A stretch of 64,000 bases of DNA, taken from Artocarpus heterophyllus (taxonomy: Eukaryota; Streptophyta; Magnoliopsida; Rosales; Moraceae). The stretch covers positions 13,950,034 through 14,014,033 of the forward strand of contig CM046348.1 of the NCBI GenBank assembly GCA_025403435.1, written 5' to 3'. Positions 63,170-64,000 of the stretch are shown piece by piece. A model generated the notes under the pieces. That model was not told where the DNA came from and ran no database searches. It saw nothing but the letters and a program-made list of their open reading frames with translations. The first letter of the stretch is position 1, and each line of letters begins with the position of its first letter. A program made the translations under genes and the position numbers.

Positions 63170-64000
63170 TATTTCCAGAAAACGTGCAATTTTTTTAGTA
63201 CAGTTTTAATTTTATTTTTGGGACAATTTTGAGAGATATTAAATTTGGATATGACCAGAAATATAAAGTATTCAATTCATACGAGATTGAAAACTTAAAG
63301 ATGGACATTACATGATGGGAGATATAACCTGAGAATTCAAGGATGAAGAATCGATAATATGTTTCGATTATTCTCTTGTAATTTTTATTTCTATTCTCTA
63401 GGTTGGAACTATAATATTACGGTTATTATTATTTTACTTGTAGCTTTGCTTAATTGCTTTGCTTGTCTGCATTATAATATGATTTGCCATGTATATTGAT
63501 AACATGTCATATAGAATAGGGAGTGCCACTCATATTAAAATTGGTCATGCATATTCTTAAAACAAAACCTTGATTTCAAAAGATTGAGTGGTAGAAGGTT
63601 TTCGAAGAGAGGACCTAAGGCCTCCATCGTTGGTCCATAGACAGAACATGGTGGTCCTGACCCCTAGGAATGGATTTTTATCATGTACCAGATTAGATTT
63701 CTAAGAGGATAAGCTATTTTAGCATGATTTATGGTTGCACATCCCTAGGTGGTAATTATAAATTATGTATAAAATATTAAAATGATTGTTATACACTCAT
63801 GTTAATTTTATTTTTAACCTCCCCTATGAGCTTTGTTAATAAAATTAATGGCCAAAGAAATGATTATTAATATATGCTGGATCATACAGGTCCTGGATGG
63901 TATATATTAATCAGGAGGGGGTCCGTGTTCCTGATTGAATTTGGCATGACTCCCCTAGGAGCTTGTTGAATTCTGAGTTGAAAATTATCGTTGTAAGGTT
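63170..64000 (+). other. Retrotransposon leader, no coding frame
   Basis: Non-coding sequence downstream of the motif array, still inside the right-edge element. No gag start is recognisable before the window ends. Confidence 0.5.

Larger units (their letters stand above)
60468..64000 (+). mobile_element. LTR retrotransposon (level-4 family), 5' part, runs off the window
   Basis: A 5' LTR, primer site and about 1.55 kb of untranslated leader are present; no gag or pol frame begins before the window ends. The LTR is homologous along its length to the solo LTR at 23171-25209. The superfamily cannot be fixed without coding sequence; the TGTTAGACATG-type LTR looks copia-like, which is an impression only. 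Confidence 0.85.

Overview
This is a 64-kb piece of nuclear DNA from a flowering plant, probably a dicot. The evidence is intron-rich genes of plant-specific type, AT-rich intergenic DNA, long plant LTR retrotransposons and MITEs. The species cannot be named from sequence alone.

Three protein genes can be assembled exon by exon. (1) A RING-CH (MARCH-type) membrane E3 ubiquitin ligase on the + strand, about 7.4-13.3 kb, with seven coding exons and 255 aa. (2) The U11/U12 snRNP 65-kDa protein of the minor spliceosome on the - strand, 41.7-46.7 kb, with eleven coding exons and 485 aa. (3) A small, probably plastid-targeted Cys/His-rich protein on the - strand, 51.16-53.13 kb, with two exons and about 120 aa. 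Gene-derived fragments also occur at 38.0-38.6 kb (unidentified protein), 47.9-49.4 kb (MULE transposase) and 55.8-56.1 kb (zinc-knuckle tail).

The centre (16.8-37.2 kb) is a five-level nest of LTR retrotransposons. A 9.1-kb Ty3/gypsy chromovirus (level 0) has its gag split by a 4.5-kb solo LTR in opposite orientation (level 1). That solo LTR carries a 2.36-kb solo LTR of another family (level 2). A second member of the same family sits inside it in inverted orientation (level 3). The innermost piece is a 2.04-kb solo LTR of a further family (level 4). Target duplications are visible at every level: ATCTA, ATGAT, TAAAC and AATTC are perfect, and the innermost is imperfect (AATT).

The left 7 kb holds LTR remnants, a 179-bp GA microsatellite and two GC-rich, ACGTG-containing islands' first member. 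The first intron of the E3 ligase gene contains a 2-kb foldback element made of G-rich and then C-rich degenerate minisatellite arms. The right 7 kb holds two related degenerate LTRs and the 5' LTR, primer-binding site and leader of an element that runs off the window; it is the same family as level 4.

The most unusual signals are three. A near-palindromic motif, TTCGGCAGGCCGAA, is arrayed in LTRs or leaders of at least two otherwise unrelated retrotransposon families. The intronic foldback hairpin interrupts the RING-CH coding region. The inverted same-family self-insertion gives an interleaved inverted-repeat architecture. I found no wholly new protein system that the sequence can support.
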